Assembly (NCBI GenBank): GCA_001695595.3 | Contig: MBPM02000027.1 | Span: 620,001 to 684,000, forward strand | DNA from: Plasmopara viticola | Lineage: Eukaryota; Oomycota; Peronosporomycetes; Peronosporales; Peronosporaceae | Length of the DNA stretch: 64,000 bases | Direction: 5' to 3' | Shown here: piece by piece, positions 12,790-22,654 of the stretch | Numbering within the stretch: the stretch's first letter is position 1 | Layout: every line of letters begins with the position of its first letter | Notes under the pieces: generated by a model | Seen by the model: only the letters and a program-made list of their open reading frames with translations | Told to the model about the DNA's origin: nothing | The model's database searches: none | Program-made: the position numbers and the translations under genes

Positions 12790-13780
12790 TTGAACCCTAA
12801 TAAAATCAAAGACAATCGGAGTTTCTTCTTGTGTATTCTTTTATCCCAAACACTAACTCGCTCAAGTTTTGCCATTCATGATCGAGACAAACGTCTTGTT
12901 TCTGCTCTTATAAAGGCTGGCAGTAGTATCCACCACTTTCATTCCTACCGTCATTTAAATTATAACCTTAATCGGGTGTTCAAGTCGAAAGATTTGAAAA
13001 CTGCCAGCGTTGGGAACCGGCAGAGTGCAGACACTACCTTAAACGGTTCTGCGGGCAGATAAGCTTGAAGAATATCCGAGCACTTAATTGGTGATTAAAT
13101 GTGGGCAAGGAAAAGTGGTCATTGCGATCCAGTCCCTTTTCTCGCTTCGAAACATTGACATTAAACAATGTTGAATCTATCAACACTGCTCTCCGATCAA
13201 TCAGAAAGCTACCCATTCTTGACTGTTCAATGACCTTGGACCAATACATTGCTCTAAAACGGACTGTAAAAAGCGGCAAATTTAAAGAGTGGGGTGCTCT
13301 TACGAAGAAGTAAATTAGACGTGCTGACACGGTTTTGTATTAAGCAAATGATTCTTAGACGACCAAGTCACATCGCCAACCTCATTTTTCATGAAAGTAT
13401 TGAAAGTTCGTGCTAACATACCCGTGTAATTTGGTGTCCGACTTTCTGATAACATCGCTCAGTGCACGTGTTGCTACGATGAAGACATGCAAGCAGCATG
13501 TGGTTATGCCATTTATCGTCTTCAATTCGACAACCAGCTACAACGTGTTGCATGCTTTTTTCATAGACAAAGTCATTCACGCAAGCATGTTGTCTGTAAG
13601 GCTCCTGCTATCACCAAACGGCAAGGACAGACCAAAAAGAATCGACGCCTTAGGTCTGAGTATGCTACTGCAGCCATTGGCAAACCTCTTCTTCAATCAT
13701 ACAAGTGCAGTACATGTGGCAACAACGAAAACAACAACTTTTTAGGTGGGCCAGGAGTAGTACAAGGATGAAGTATAACC
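12790..13780 (+). mobile_element. Mutator-like (MULE) transposase relic, C-terminal half
   Basis: Successive plus-strand fragments in shifting frames follow the order of a MULE transposase. About 12880-12990 has an IHDRDKRLVSAL...HRHLN-type segment ending VFKSK (the DRDKGL...RHL region). About 13101-13313 has FETLTLNNVESINTALRSIR followed by KLPILD (the 'N.ESLN.WL...LPI' region). About 13440-13560 holds a damaged SWIM-type C-x-C...C-x-H finger. About 13600-13745 has an RQGQTKKNRR tract and a KCSTCGNN zinc-knuckle start. The N-terminal DDE region is absent or unrecognisable, and several frameshifts are required, so it is dead. The hairpin at 14012-14094 may be related to its 3' end. Confidence 0.6.
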
Positions 13781-13928
13781 CATTTTATGTCAAACAATCT
13801 ATTCCTACTATGGACATCACCAAATTTATACTTCTGAACTACTCAGCCAAAATTATGACCTTGCCACATAGTGCAACTGGTGGCCATATGCTAGCCTTTT
13901 TCTTTTAACAACGGGAAAATGCGGAGAT

Positions 13929-14008
13929 ATCATCAGGATCTATGGTTCCATAAATGAATGTGGTATAAATCATCAGGATCTATGGTTCCATAAATGAATG
14001 TGGTATAA
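13929..14008. repeat. Perfect 40-bp tandem duplication (two copies)
   Basis: The 40 bases starting ATCATCAGGATCTATGG occur twice head to tail without a mismatch (13929-13968 and 13969-14008). This indicates a recent duplication. It lies between the MULE relic and a hairpin. Confidence 0.9.
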
Positions 14009-14011
14009 ACC

Positions 14012-14094
14012 GGGGGAAATGAAAAAATTGTGACAATTCGCAAATACGGTGTCGATGGACAATACGCAGACTGTCACAATTTTTTTTATCTCCC
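14012..14094. repeat. Short inverted-repeat element or hairpin (~23-30 bp arms)
   Basis: Left arm 14012-14035 (GGGGGAAATG...TTGTGACA) and right arm 14072-14094 (TGTCACAATT...CTCCC) are near-perfect inverse copies, with partial matching continuing inward. The G-rich outer ends and the internal TGTGACA are reminiscent of Mutator-type ends, so this may be a collapsed element or the terminal palindrome of the neighbouring MULE relic. This assignment is inference. Confidence 0.65.
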
Positions 14095-14240
14095 TTTTAA
14101 TTATTCAAGAACCTTTGACGACCTGTCTATGCGGAAAATATATGCAAGTCTTCATACCAATACTTAGTAAATGCGAACCTCTTTGTTCATAAAAATTATC
14201 CATAACCAATTCCGATAAATCTTTTGACTCATTGCTAGCC

Positions 14241-15477
14241 TTAAAGCACCATCTTGCCCGTCTTCAAGTCAAGTTGAGGCCACCACGAAGGTTTATAAGG
14301 AACGGCACGGAATGCACCATCTTCCGTCTGAAAGTCCATAAGGGGTACAGTCACACCAGCTTCCGCGTGTTGAGGAAACAGGGTTTCTAAACGCATCATG
14401 GCAACCGCGCAGCGTACATCTTTTCCAACATGTACTACCGTGCCCACCGCTTTCGTATTGCCAGACGCGACAATCTTACTGCCAACATTCGGTGCCTTAC
14501 TATCATTCCAATCTTTTGAGTCGGCCAAGTATGCGCGCAACACACCATGGGTTGGCTCGTCAAACGACTTGAACATAAGTTTTGAAAATGTCGTCACCGC
14601 GTCAAGCTGGGTTGCAGGAATTAGTGCAACAGGCACTATTCGCTTGCGGATGTTGCCCTTAAATTGCGTGCGAGCTGTAAGTTCCTGACCAACGTAGCAG
14701 CCTTTGCGAAACGATACACCCTGCATCAAATCCAGGTTGCACTCTAGAGGGATTGCATCCACCACCTCTTTGCTGCATCACATATGTATATAGTCAGTTA
14801 ACAAACTACCTCAACAGTTTTTGCAACAACCTACCCTCCTGCAACACCAAGAGCGACTCGGTGGTCCAAGTACGCTGTCGCATCCATCACCTCGTATCCC
14901 TCCGGCAAGTTCACTATAAGAATGGTACGAATAGCATCAGTAAGCGTAAACTGTAAAATGTTAATCCATAAGTTTACGCACAGGATGAGCCGGTAGGGAC
15001 AATAGCTCGCGTGCCAAAATGCTTTCCGCGCGGATCAGTGTGAATCAGCGTATTGTCTCCGGGATTGAGCTTCTGTAAATGTTTCAGTGTCTCGACTTGA
15101 GGCACTACCGCCGCGTCCACTTTGTCCACAAGAGCAGGCACCGTAGCGTAAACTTCGTAAGCGTCCGTCACGTCTTCAATAGTAATTTTCATTCGCAGTT
15201 TGTAGCGCTTCCAGTGCTTAGCTAACGATTCGGCCACTCCATCATCAAAATCCAATAAAAATGTATCGTCCGCCAGCTGTAGGACGTTGCAATCACCTAC
15301 AATGCGGCCTTTGGAGCTCAGGAATCCCCCGTATATTGTAGCACCACGGTGGGTCAATTGCTTTACGTCATTTGTAAGCACAGCTTGAATGAAACGAGAT
15401 GCGTCTGCGCCTTGTATCTGCGTCATTCGTTGGTTAACAAGCCGCGCCATACCCGAGCGCCTCAATAATGACGCCAT
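14241..15477 (-). CDS. IBA57: Mitochondrial Fe-S cluster assembly factor, IBA57/CAF17 (YgfZ) family
   Basis: Predicted folate-binding, aminomethyltransferase-like protein that helps make 4Fe-4S clusters in mitochondria. Exon model on the minus strand: 15477-14982, 14913-14835, 14772-14241 (introns 68 and 62 nt; donors GTGCGT and GTAGGT; acceptors TATAG and GCAG). Phases agree and give 368 residues, close to family size. Residues 215-222 read KGCYVGQE, the family signature with its Cys (about residue 217), followed by LTART. Upstream, [10 protein letters not shown] and [14 protein letters not shown] match the N-terminal part, and PLECNLD...GVSF precedes the signature. The start ATG at 15477 gives a basic N-terminus ([14 protein letters not shown]) compatible with import. 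It is divergent from the RBM22-like gene, 103 bp away. Confidence 0.9.
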
Positions 15478-15580
15478 CGCAAATGATTTAGTGTATTTAA
15501 GCGAATTAGAGTTAGAGTTAGAGTGTCTTATGTTTTACTGCCTCCACTCGACCAAGCAATAATTATTGTAACGATCAAGT
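15478..15580. promoter_or_regulatory. Putative bidirectional promoter with (TTAGAG)3
   Basis: Only 103 bp separate the divergent IBA57-like and RBM22-like start codons, so both promoters must share or overlap this interval. It contains three TTAGAG units at 15506-15523. No TATA box or clear oomycete Inr/FPR core was recognised. Confidence 0.45.
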
Positions 15581-16423
15581 ATGGGAGAGCGTGGGTTTGC
15601 TATCAAGGCGGATGCAACCAAGACGGCGTGGGAATCGGAGGAGTTCCCACTGCTCTGTGAAAGTTGCTTGGGTGAAAATCCATACGTGCGCATGATGAAA
15701 GAGGCGTATGGTAGCGCGTGCAAAATCTGCGCTCGCCCCTTTACAGTCTTTCGCTGGAAACCCGGGAAGCGCGCGCGTTACAAAAAGACGGAAGTGTGTC
15801 AAACCTGTGCGCGCATGAAGAATGTATGTCAAACGTGCGTTTTGGACCTACAATACCATTTGCCAGTGCAGGTACGCGATGCTGTCATGGCCAGAGAGGA
15901 AGGAGGCGACCAAGTGGCAGTCAATGTACCCGAAAGCGACGCCAATCGCGAATGGTTTGCGCAGCAGCACAGCCGCATGTTGGAGCAGGAAGGCATCGTG
16001 TCGGCGTATGGTAAGACATTGGGCTCGGCGAATAATGCGCTCTTGCGCATAGCACGTCGTGAGCCGTACTACAAGCGCAATCGCGCGCACTTGTGCTCAT
16101 TCTACGCACGAGGAGAGTGCAATCGAGGCGACGAATGCCCGTATTTGCACGAAATGCCCCGTGAAAAGGACGATCCGCTGGCAAGACAGAATATCAAAGA
16201 TCGTTACTTTGGCAAGAACGACCCTGTTGCTGTGAAGATGCTTGGTGGACAAGAGGGACACGACGGTAGGAAGGATGGCAAGACGAAAGGATCTTCATTG
16301 ACTTTAGATGGAGGCTTGAAGCCAAAGCCGCCTCCTCTTCCACCTGGTAAAAAGCCACCGCTTCCGCCCGGTCCTCCGCCAATTGCAGCTAAATTGATTC
16401 AAAGGGACGAGATCAAAGATTAA
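15581..16423 (+). CDS. RBM22: RBM22/Slt11/Ecm2-like pre-mRNA splicing factor lacking the RRM
   Basis: Spliceosome (Prp19/NTC-related) factor that in other eukaryotes contacts U6 and the catalytic core. 280 residues, single exon. Residues about 25-90 carry the Cys-rich N-terminal zinc-binding region (CESC, CKIC, CQTC, CQTC pairs). [17 protein letters not shown] plus CPYLHE (about 165-190) is the CCCH finger with the hallmark YKRN lead. [15 protein letters not shown] and NDPVAVKM follow exactly as in RBM22. The family usually continues with an RRM to about 400 residues; here the chain instead ends in a Lys/Gly linker and a proline-rich tail ([18 protein letters not shown]). There is no room for another exon before the convergent gene ends 85 bp downstream. 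Confidence 0.85.
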   Translation: MGERGFAIKADATKTAWESEEFPLLCESCLGENPYVRMMKEAYGSACKICARPFTVFRWKPGKRARYKKTEVCQTCARMKNVCQTCVLDLQYHLPVQVRDAVMAREEGGDQVAVNVPESDANREWFAQQHSRMLEQEGIVSAYGKTLGSANNALLRIARREPYYKRNRAHLCSFYARGECNRGDECPYLHEMPREKDDPLARQNIKDRYFGKNDPVAVKMLGGQEGHDGRKDGKTKGSSLTLDGGLKPKPPPLPPGKKPPLPPGPPPIAAKLIQRDEIKD

Positions 16424-16508
16424 GGCGAGAGTAGCAGCCTCGTTTAGTTCCCACAAAGCACTTTTACGGAGTTAAGTACAATCAAATTAATGAAGAGGAT
16501 TAACGGTA

Positions 16509-19398
16509 TCAGTCCTCATGCAGTCGGACTCCGTAAAGCATCAAAGCTTTCATGCACGCAGCGTCTTGAGCAGCTGAAATGGTACGTCCGACTGCACGTG
16601 CTACTTGAAAATGATTTACGTAAAGAGCCACAGCGTGTCCAGGACAAGCATTCGATTTCTTTGCCTTATTGCTCGTGCTTCCTTCCACTGGACCCTTAGG
16701 CACCAAGACGTTCGTTTGTGTGGTTGGACATGGGACCTTGATTGTCTTAAATTGGCACGATATCTGCCGCATACTCGAGCGGCTCCATTGCGTAATATAG
16801 TGCGTAAACACCTTGCGTGGGCTCATCCACTGGCGGCGTCGGATAGCTTCGGTAAGGCGAGGGAAGAGCAAGCGTTCTAAAATCGAGCGAACTTTGCCAA
16901 GATCGCCTGGATTTTCTAAATACACTGCACCGAGCGTGGCTTCAAAAGTGTCAGCCAAAACGTCTTCAACATACAAACTACTGCCTTCCCTGACAAGAGT
17001 TCCTAAACGAAGAAACTCTTCGTACCCGGCTTTGCGTGCAACAATGGCCAGTTTCGTGTTCTTCACCAACGACGATCGTACTTGCGTCAACAAGTGTTCT
17101 TGGTGGTATGGAAATGCATCGACAAGGAACTCGGACGACAGTAATTGGAGCACAGCGTCACCGAGAAATTCGATCCGTTCGTAGGTTGGATCATGACCAA
17201 TGAATTCATCGTCACCGATTTGGGGCTTCTGAAATGATGCATGAGTAAATGCTTGTAGCCACAGATGCGTATTAGCGATGTCCACCCCAGAACGCGCAGC
17301 AAATCGACGATGCAGCAGTCGTGTGTTGGTATATTCGCTCCACTTTTTGATGGCAGCACGATCTTTTTCGACATAAAATTTCGCTTCCGTCATCAACTCA
17401 TTTGTAGATAAATAGCACAATTCGCGCAATTCAGGGTCGTGCATATCCATCAGTTTACCGAGAAGTCGTCTGCATGGAGCAATCCCTTGGTCTTTGTAAA
17501 GCGCTCCGAGAAGTGCCTCAAAGCAGTCAGCCGTGATTTTTGCCTTGTATTCCTCATTCAAGTTCGCTAAGTCAAAAGCAGTTAGCAAGAGTGACTCGAA
17601 GTTTGCAGTTTTGGCCATCTTGCCGAGATTTGCATTGTTTGCAATGTCGACACGAGTTTGGTGCAGAAAGCCTTCATCGGCTTCTGGAAGTTTTAAAAAC
17701 GCCGAGGATGCCACAAGAAAACTGAGCACAGCGTCACCCATGAACTCCAGTCGTTCGTACGGACACAAATATCGAGAGTGGAATTCTTCTTTAAAGTCAC
17801 CCAAGTGCTTTTCAGCCACCTGCCGTAGCTGAGAGGCTTTGTTCCCTGCTACCTTGGGTGTGTCTTTATCCAGCAGCATACTACGCGATCTCTTTAACGA
17901 GGCAACATTGTGGAACACGTGTCCAAGCCGCACACGTGATTGCGTGGCTTCTACCGTATTGACATTCTGCATACCCACGTCAACATATGAACCGTGAGTG
18001 AACGCTTGACGTAGCAGCGTCTTATCGTGAAATGTAAGCCCCATTGTCTCTGCAAAACTATTGAGTAAGCTAAAGTGCCGCACATATTTTAATATCATCG
18101 GCATTGCACTCCCAACCTCAAAAAGATCAGCACGGAGACCCGTTAAATGACATTTTATCGGATGCAGCTCAAGAGAAAGAGACTCGACTTCAGGTGACAG
18201 TTGTAAGAAACTCCCTATCTCCTGCCATTTGCGGATCTTCTTCTTTGACTTGGCCCCATCGTAATGACGTGTTCCTTCGCTACGGTGAGCGATGGCACGA
18301 ACCACATTTCGCTCATCTTTAGTAATAACGCTCTCAAGCTTACCGTCATCCAGTTCTCGAGGATCCAACTTTACTTCATCAATTCGAAAAGCACTCGGCT
18401 GGCCATTAATGCGCGTGGATACGATGCAATCTATAAGCTCTCGATGGTCAAATTGGACCAGAAAGTCGCGCACGGTAAACTTTGCGCTGTTGTCAAGGTA
18501 CTCTAGTATTTTCTGCACCGATAACAATCGTCCGACAGCGTATCCCACACGGTTTGGTGAATGCAAATTTTCCACGTAAAGCAACGGCTCTTCGTTCACG
18601 GCAATGAAACGTGGCACTAAATGATAGTCACCACAAATTTCAGCTGTATCGCCAGTCGCATGAGTGGGGTCGGGAAAGACCTTGCCAAACAAATGAGCTG
18701 GCTGAATCCCGAGCAGTTGCTGAAAAATGTATCGTTGGAGTAAAATCAACGAGTCGCAGAACGATCGATGAGCTTCACCATTGACATCAGCATCCACATC
18801 GTTGCTCATTGTTCCGCGTACAGACGATGGAAGGTCTTCGGGAATAAAATGGACCTTGCACATGACGCCACCTCGTGTGTACTCGAACTGACAAAAAATA
18901 GCAGCACGATGGGAATTATGCTGTAAAAAGTATCGACAAGATCGGTTTACTTACCCTTGGTATCTCAAGCGGTTGACCGTGATATACTAAATAGAAGCCG
19001 TCGAAAATGTAGACAGCATTCTCTATGACAATCGTTGTTTGACGCGGGCATCGTGGGTTTACTGGTACAATTGTCGGTTAGATTCTATTAAGGTTTGACA
19101 CTATCGATTATATAAGCTTACATTCCGCTTCCCATTGCAATCGATAGCATTTCGTGGCTTTGCACAGGTACGAAACACGCAGACTCTCGTCTACTGCGCT
19201 TGCTACTAGCGCAACCGGCTGCGTTGGCAATGAAGCAAAGCAGTTGGACGATGGAGTGGCAAGAACTTGCGATGGTGGTGAATGTCGGACTGCTTCCGGA
19301 ATTGGCTTAGGGAGTGCATTCTCTTCTGCTGTTGGAGACGACGGTGCACTGAGAAACGACGCGTTCTCGATCTCTAGTCCGATCGATACGTCGTCCAT
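16509..19398 (-). CDS. Dicer-like double RNase III protein with C-terminal dsRBD
   Basis: Predicted dsRNA endonuclease for small-RNA production. The single-exon frame starts at 18863, but in-frame joining extends it: exons 19398-19122, 19061-18955 and 18887-16509 (introns 60 and 67 nt, GTAAGC and GTAAGT donors), giving 920 residues. RNase III domain a has YERLEFMGDAVL (about residues 505-516) and ADCFEALLGALY; domain b has YERIEFLGDAVL (about 697-708) and ADTFEATLGAVY. The acidic catalytic residues are present in both. A region before domain a (LELHPIKCHL...SAMPMILKYV) resembles the Dicer/Drosha connector helix, and about 275-340 is weakly PAZ-like. The end (about 810-920) looks like a dsRBD. 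No DExD/H helicase is encoded in the model. Drosha-like is the alternative label; by architecture it is closest to helicase-less Dicers. Confidence 0.85.
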
Positions 19399-19565
19399 AA
19401 TTAATGATAAGCATGAAAGTGAAAGTTCAATTAGTATTAGGTAAAACGGGGGGTGGTCAGCTTAAAATAATGACATTTAGGAGGTTTCGGCAAATTGAAT
19501 ACAGTCATCTATATATTCATCCTTTCATAACGGGTGACCTCGTCTAGGTGTTGCTGCCCCGCAGA

Positions 19566-20018
19566 TTACACAAAGTATCTACCCTTCTTGTAGCAACTCA
19601 TGCATAAACGATGACGTAGCTTCTTCGCACCGCACATGCTGCAAATTTGAAAGTGCACGATGTTCTTTAGACGCTTGCTTTGGTCATTATTTCGAATCTT
19701 CTTACGGGATGGCGTCACCTATAGCATTAAAGCAATCACCATTCCATTAGAATCTCGTGATCGTCCAATTTGACTTCCACTTGATGTAAGCACTGCAGTT
19801 TGGTATTTTAGCCCGGTCACTATCTAAAATCGTACCTTGGACTTCGGGGCGGCCAGCCAAATGCCTTCACTCAGCGGATTAGAAGGCATTGGAATCAAGG
19901 CATCGTTCATAGCCATTGAGGCCGGCACCAATGCTGGTCTTTGCGTCGTTAAAAAAAAGTCGTGGTGCAGCAACTTCACGGCGCGCTCCATCGCGTGACG
20001 CAGCAGCATTGAAGCCAT
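19566..20018 (-). CDS. MRPL32: Mitochondrial large ribosomal subunit protein bL32m
   Basis: Structural protein of the mitoribosome. Two exons, 20018-19836 and 19718-19566, with a 117-nt intron (GTACGA...CTATAG) in phase 0, giving 111 residues. The N-terminal ~60 residues are a plausible import sequence (MLLRHAMERAVKLLHH), ending GIWLAAPKSK. After the join come VTPSRKKIRNND and KRLKN, then the zinc-binding pattern CSMCG...LRHRLCMSCY and KKGRYFV at the end, typical of bL32m. Its start codon lies 70 bp from that of the divergent RIB7-like gene. Confidence 0.88.
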
Positions 20019-20088
20019 CTTTGCGACCAAAGACTCGGTTTGAAACTTTGAAGAGTGCGGATTGGTCAAAACCAACTTTTCGTCGATC
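20019..20088. promoter_or_regulatory. Very short bidirectional promoter (bL32m / RIB7)
   Basis: Only 70 bp lie between the two divergent start codons. Transcription of one gene must therefore start inside or very close to the other's leader. No named core motif was confidently identified. Confidence 0.45.
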
Positions 20089-21192
20089 ATGTGTGATGAA
20101 GTGCAGCTAGACATACGGCGACAGGTGTGCGAAGCGCAAGAGAGTTGGAAGCGAAAGTGCGATGGGGAAGCAGAAAGAGCGCTGCCTTTTGTGACACTTA
20201 CGTATGCGCAGAGCATTGACGGCTCCCTGGCGGTAGAAAGAGGTACGTACAATGCCGTATTGACTGGAGCAACACTGACGGTGAGTCCTTTGACCAGGCA
20301 AGCCGACACTGCTTAGTGGACCTGCTTCTATGAAAATGACGCACACATTGCGCACACTGCATGAAGGTATCATGGTTGGCGTCGGAACGATACTCGCAGA
20401 TAACCCATCGCTGAATGCACGGCTGGCAGAAGGTACTAAGAAATATTCATGCATCTTGACGGGCCACTGTCCTAATCGTCCAACAAGGCAGGACATAACC
20501 CGCGGCCAATTATAGTTGACACTCACTTACGCAGTCCGACCAATATCAAGCTTTTCACGTCTTCTACCTGTGAAAAACCAATCATTCTCTTTGGCCTTGG
20601 ATCGCAGAATACAGGTGGGGCTGCTACTAAATGCTTGAAGTTATTATATCTTATGTTGCGAGCTACCAACATTGTCTATTGTAGAACTGCTGAAGCGAAA
20701 GCTTGTACTTGAAAATTTGGGGGCTCAAGTTTTAAAATGCGAGGTCAAGTCTGGCCGGGATGGTCGCGATCACGTCGACCTTCTTGACGCCTTGCGTAAG
20801 CATGTGAAAGTTGCTATGATGCCGATACTTTAGATCAATGATGAATTTCCATTCTGATCATGCATCTGTAGGAGTTTTGAAGCAAAATGGGATCAACAGT
20901 GTTATGGTCGAAGGCGGGTCGTCAATCTTGACGTCGTGTTTGCAGACAGCCACTCAACAACACTTTATTGATCTTGTTATTGTCACCATAGCCCCAACAT
21001 TTGTGAGATCTGTTAGAAGCTGCCATGCACATGTGGTACAACTACTGACGATCTATTTTTTGGCAGATTGGCGGCTTACGGGCAGTAGATGGTTTACTCT
21101 CCCAAGATCCGACAGCCTTTCCGCGCCTCAAACAACCTTGTTACTATATCTTGGAAAAAGATCTAGTAATTTTTTGTAACGTACAAGATTAA
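20089..21192 (+). CDS. RIB7: RIB7-type diaminohydroxyphosphoribosylaminopyrimidine reductase (riboflavin synthesis)
   Basis: Predicted NAD(P)H reductase of the riboflavin pathway (RibD C-terminal/RIB7 family). Six exons: 20089-20242, 20298-20432, 20492-20614, 20685-20795, 20872-21002 and 21067-21192 (introns 55-76 nt), all phase-consistent, giving 259 residues. Diagnostic stretches are LTYAQSIDGSLA at the start, LLSGPASMKMTHTLRTLHEG across the first join, GVGTILADNPSLNARLAEG, PRPIIVDTHLRSP, then INSVMVEGGSSIL and IGGLRAVDG near the end. No deaminase domain is present, so it is a stand-alone reductase of the fungal type. The ATG at 20089 is the first in frame; the frame upstream opens only with non-ATG codons. 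Confidence 0.88.
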
Positions 21193-21584
21193 GACTTCAG
21201 AAACTGACGCGACGTTGCGTCTGATCATTAAATTCTGTACACATGTACTAAAAAAACATTCAGCGATCGCCATATCGGTGACAATTGGCAAATGACATTT
21301 GTACTGTGTGTTATGCGGCATTTCTGTTAAAATTAATTGCTTTCGGTCGTTCCCAACTTTTTATGAAAATTCCCAAATCAAACCAATCTCAGGGTTCCAA
21401 GGAGGAGCGACAATGTCACTCAGCAAAGCCAAGTTGCCCTTCGAAAACTATGTAGCATGGCATTGATACTTGTAGGGACTTTTCCTCTCAGCTATGCTAT
21501 ATGCATGTAAGGCAGCTCTTGACTGAGAAATAAATTGCCACTATTGTGGCAAAAGTGGTAAGTAATAGTAAACGATCGATAGCT
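21193..21584. other. Intergenic, nothing recognised
   Basis: AT-rich spacer between the convergent RIB7-like gene and a small minus-strand frame. Confidence 0.5.
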
Positions 21585-21794
21585 TCAGAGTTGCGGGTCA
21601 TACGTCTCCCGCAACACGTTCTCTTGAATTTGCAAACTCTTCCAATCCTTTCCATGTAATGCTTTCAACTCCTCTGGGCTTAACAATCGCCGCAACTCTT
21701 CTGGCAACATTTTCTGCGCCAGTGCCTCAAACATCGCGACATGCGTTGCACTGCTTGGACTTGCACTTTTAGACCGTTTGACTAAACCCAGCAT
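21585..21794 (-). CDS. Small uncharacterised protein, 69 residues (possibly 3' exon)
   Basis: Minus-strand frame from ATG 21794 encoding a charged, helical protein (ALAQKMLPEELRRLLSPEEL, then LHGKDWKSLQ). I do not recognise a family. A second short minus-strand frame just upstream (about 21890-21845, starting MDAKREAILDIL) has similar character and may be an earlier exon, but I could not find a convincing splice join. It may therefore be the end of a larger or decayed gene. Confidence 0.4.
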   Translation of the reverse strand: MLGLVKRSKSASPSSATHVAMFEALAQKMLPEELRRLLSPEELKALHGKDWKSLQIQENVLRETYDPQL

Positions 21795-22654
21795 CAGCTT
21801 CGTCTCTTCTTAATACTGATTAAATGGCAGCTTAGTTTTCTCTCAGAACTTTGATAAGATATCGAGTATCGCCTCTCGCTTTGCATCCATTTTCGGACAC
21901 ACAATTTATTAGGGACTTCTTTCAAATCTAGCAGTATACTTTTTATAGGCCGATGGCTGCTTCAACCATCTACCGACAAAGCCGGAAACTTCGTGGGCTT
22001 GTCCAACACACTAGGCGTAGCCCTTGTATTTGCGCGTCTTAAGCAGTTTCTCAATAGCCGAGGTAGCGTTAGTCCTTTAAATGGAAGAGGAAGCAGAGAA
22101 ATTCGAAGGTGCGGGTGGGTAGTTTTTACAAAATACTCAACGCGACTTTTGAGTTCTCTTTCTTCGTCATCTTGGCCCTAAACACGTCAGCTAATATTTC
22201 TTCAAATCTGATACGTAAGTCTCTGCTGCTTCTTTGTCCTCCAGCTGATCAGCAAACTTAATGGGTCGGAATGCTCTTCATCCGCTACGAAAAGTATCAA
22301 GTCGTCTTGGAGGTGACAGTTTCCTCAAAGCAATCTCGTCGGCAACGTATATTACCGGAAGCTACGACGTCATGGCCCAATATTCGTTGGAGTTCAGCTT
22401 ATTTCAAATCTACAGATAGTCAATCGACTGCTGACCTCGACGAGGAGCGCGGTTGCTACTGCCAGAATGCGCATTCTGGTATTCGATTTGATGGTCGGTA
22501 TACGTACCGGTAAACCACAAAGGCAATCTTTTGAGCACTAAATTGTCACAGAATGGATCTTAACATCTCAACCAATCAACGGCTTGTAAGATTTCGATAC
22601 TGGAATCCACTATTTTCTTTTCACGCTCTTTCGCCACATTATTCAATTGCTACC
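21795..22654. other. Unresolved interval with coding-like fragments
   Basis: Both strands hold short open pieces. On the minus strand about 22240-22140 reads DLRIRFEEILADVFRAKMTK, which is charged and helical like the 21585 frame. On the plus strand 22262-22420 encodes a 52-codon frame starting MGRNALHPLRK. Neither could be assembled into a convincing gene. The interval may contain 5' exons of the small minus-strand gene or a pseudogene. Confidence 0.35.
22636..22654 (+). promoter_or_regulatory. Possible oomycete Inr/FPR-like core before TPP start
   Basis: CATTATTCAATTGC lies directly before ACCATGG. Pyrimidine-rich TCATTYY/CAWTTT-like cores close to the start codon are known in oomycetes. 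The match is partial, but the good Kozak context supports the ATG at 22655 rather than the in-frame codon about 100 bp upstream. Confidence 0.35.

Noticed and set aside
15506..15523. (TTAGAG)3 as telomere-like sequence
   Set aside because: Only three units, located between two housekeeping genes; treated as a simple repeat in a promoter.
19824..20309. 161-codon minus-strand ORF as a separate gene
   Set aside because: Its 3' part is exon 1 of bL32m. The upstream part is antisense to RIB7 exon 1 and is a shadow frame.
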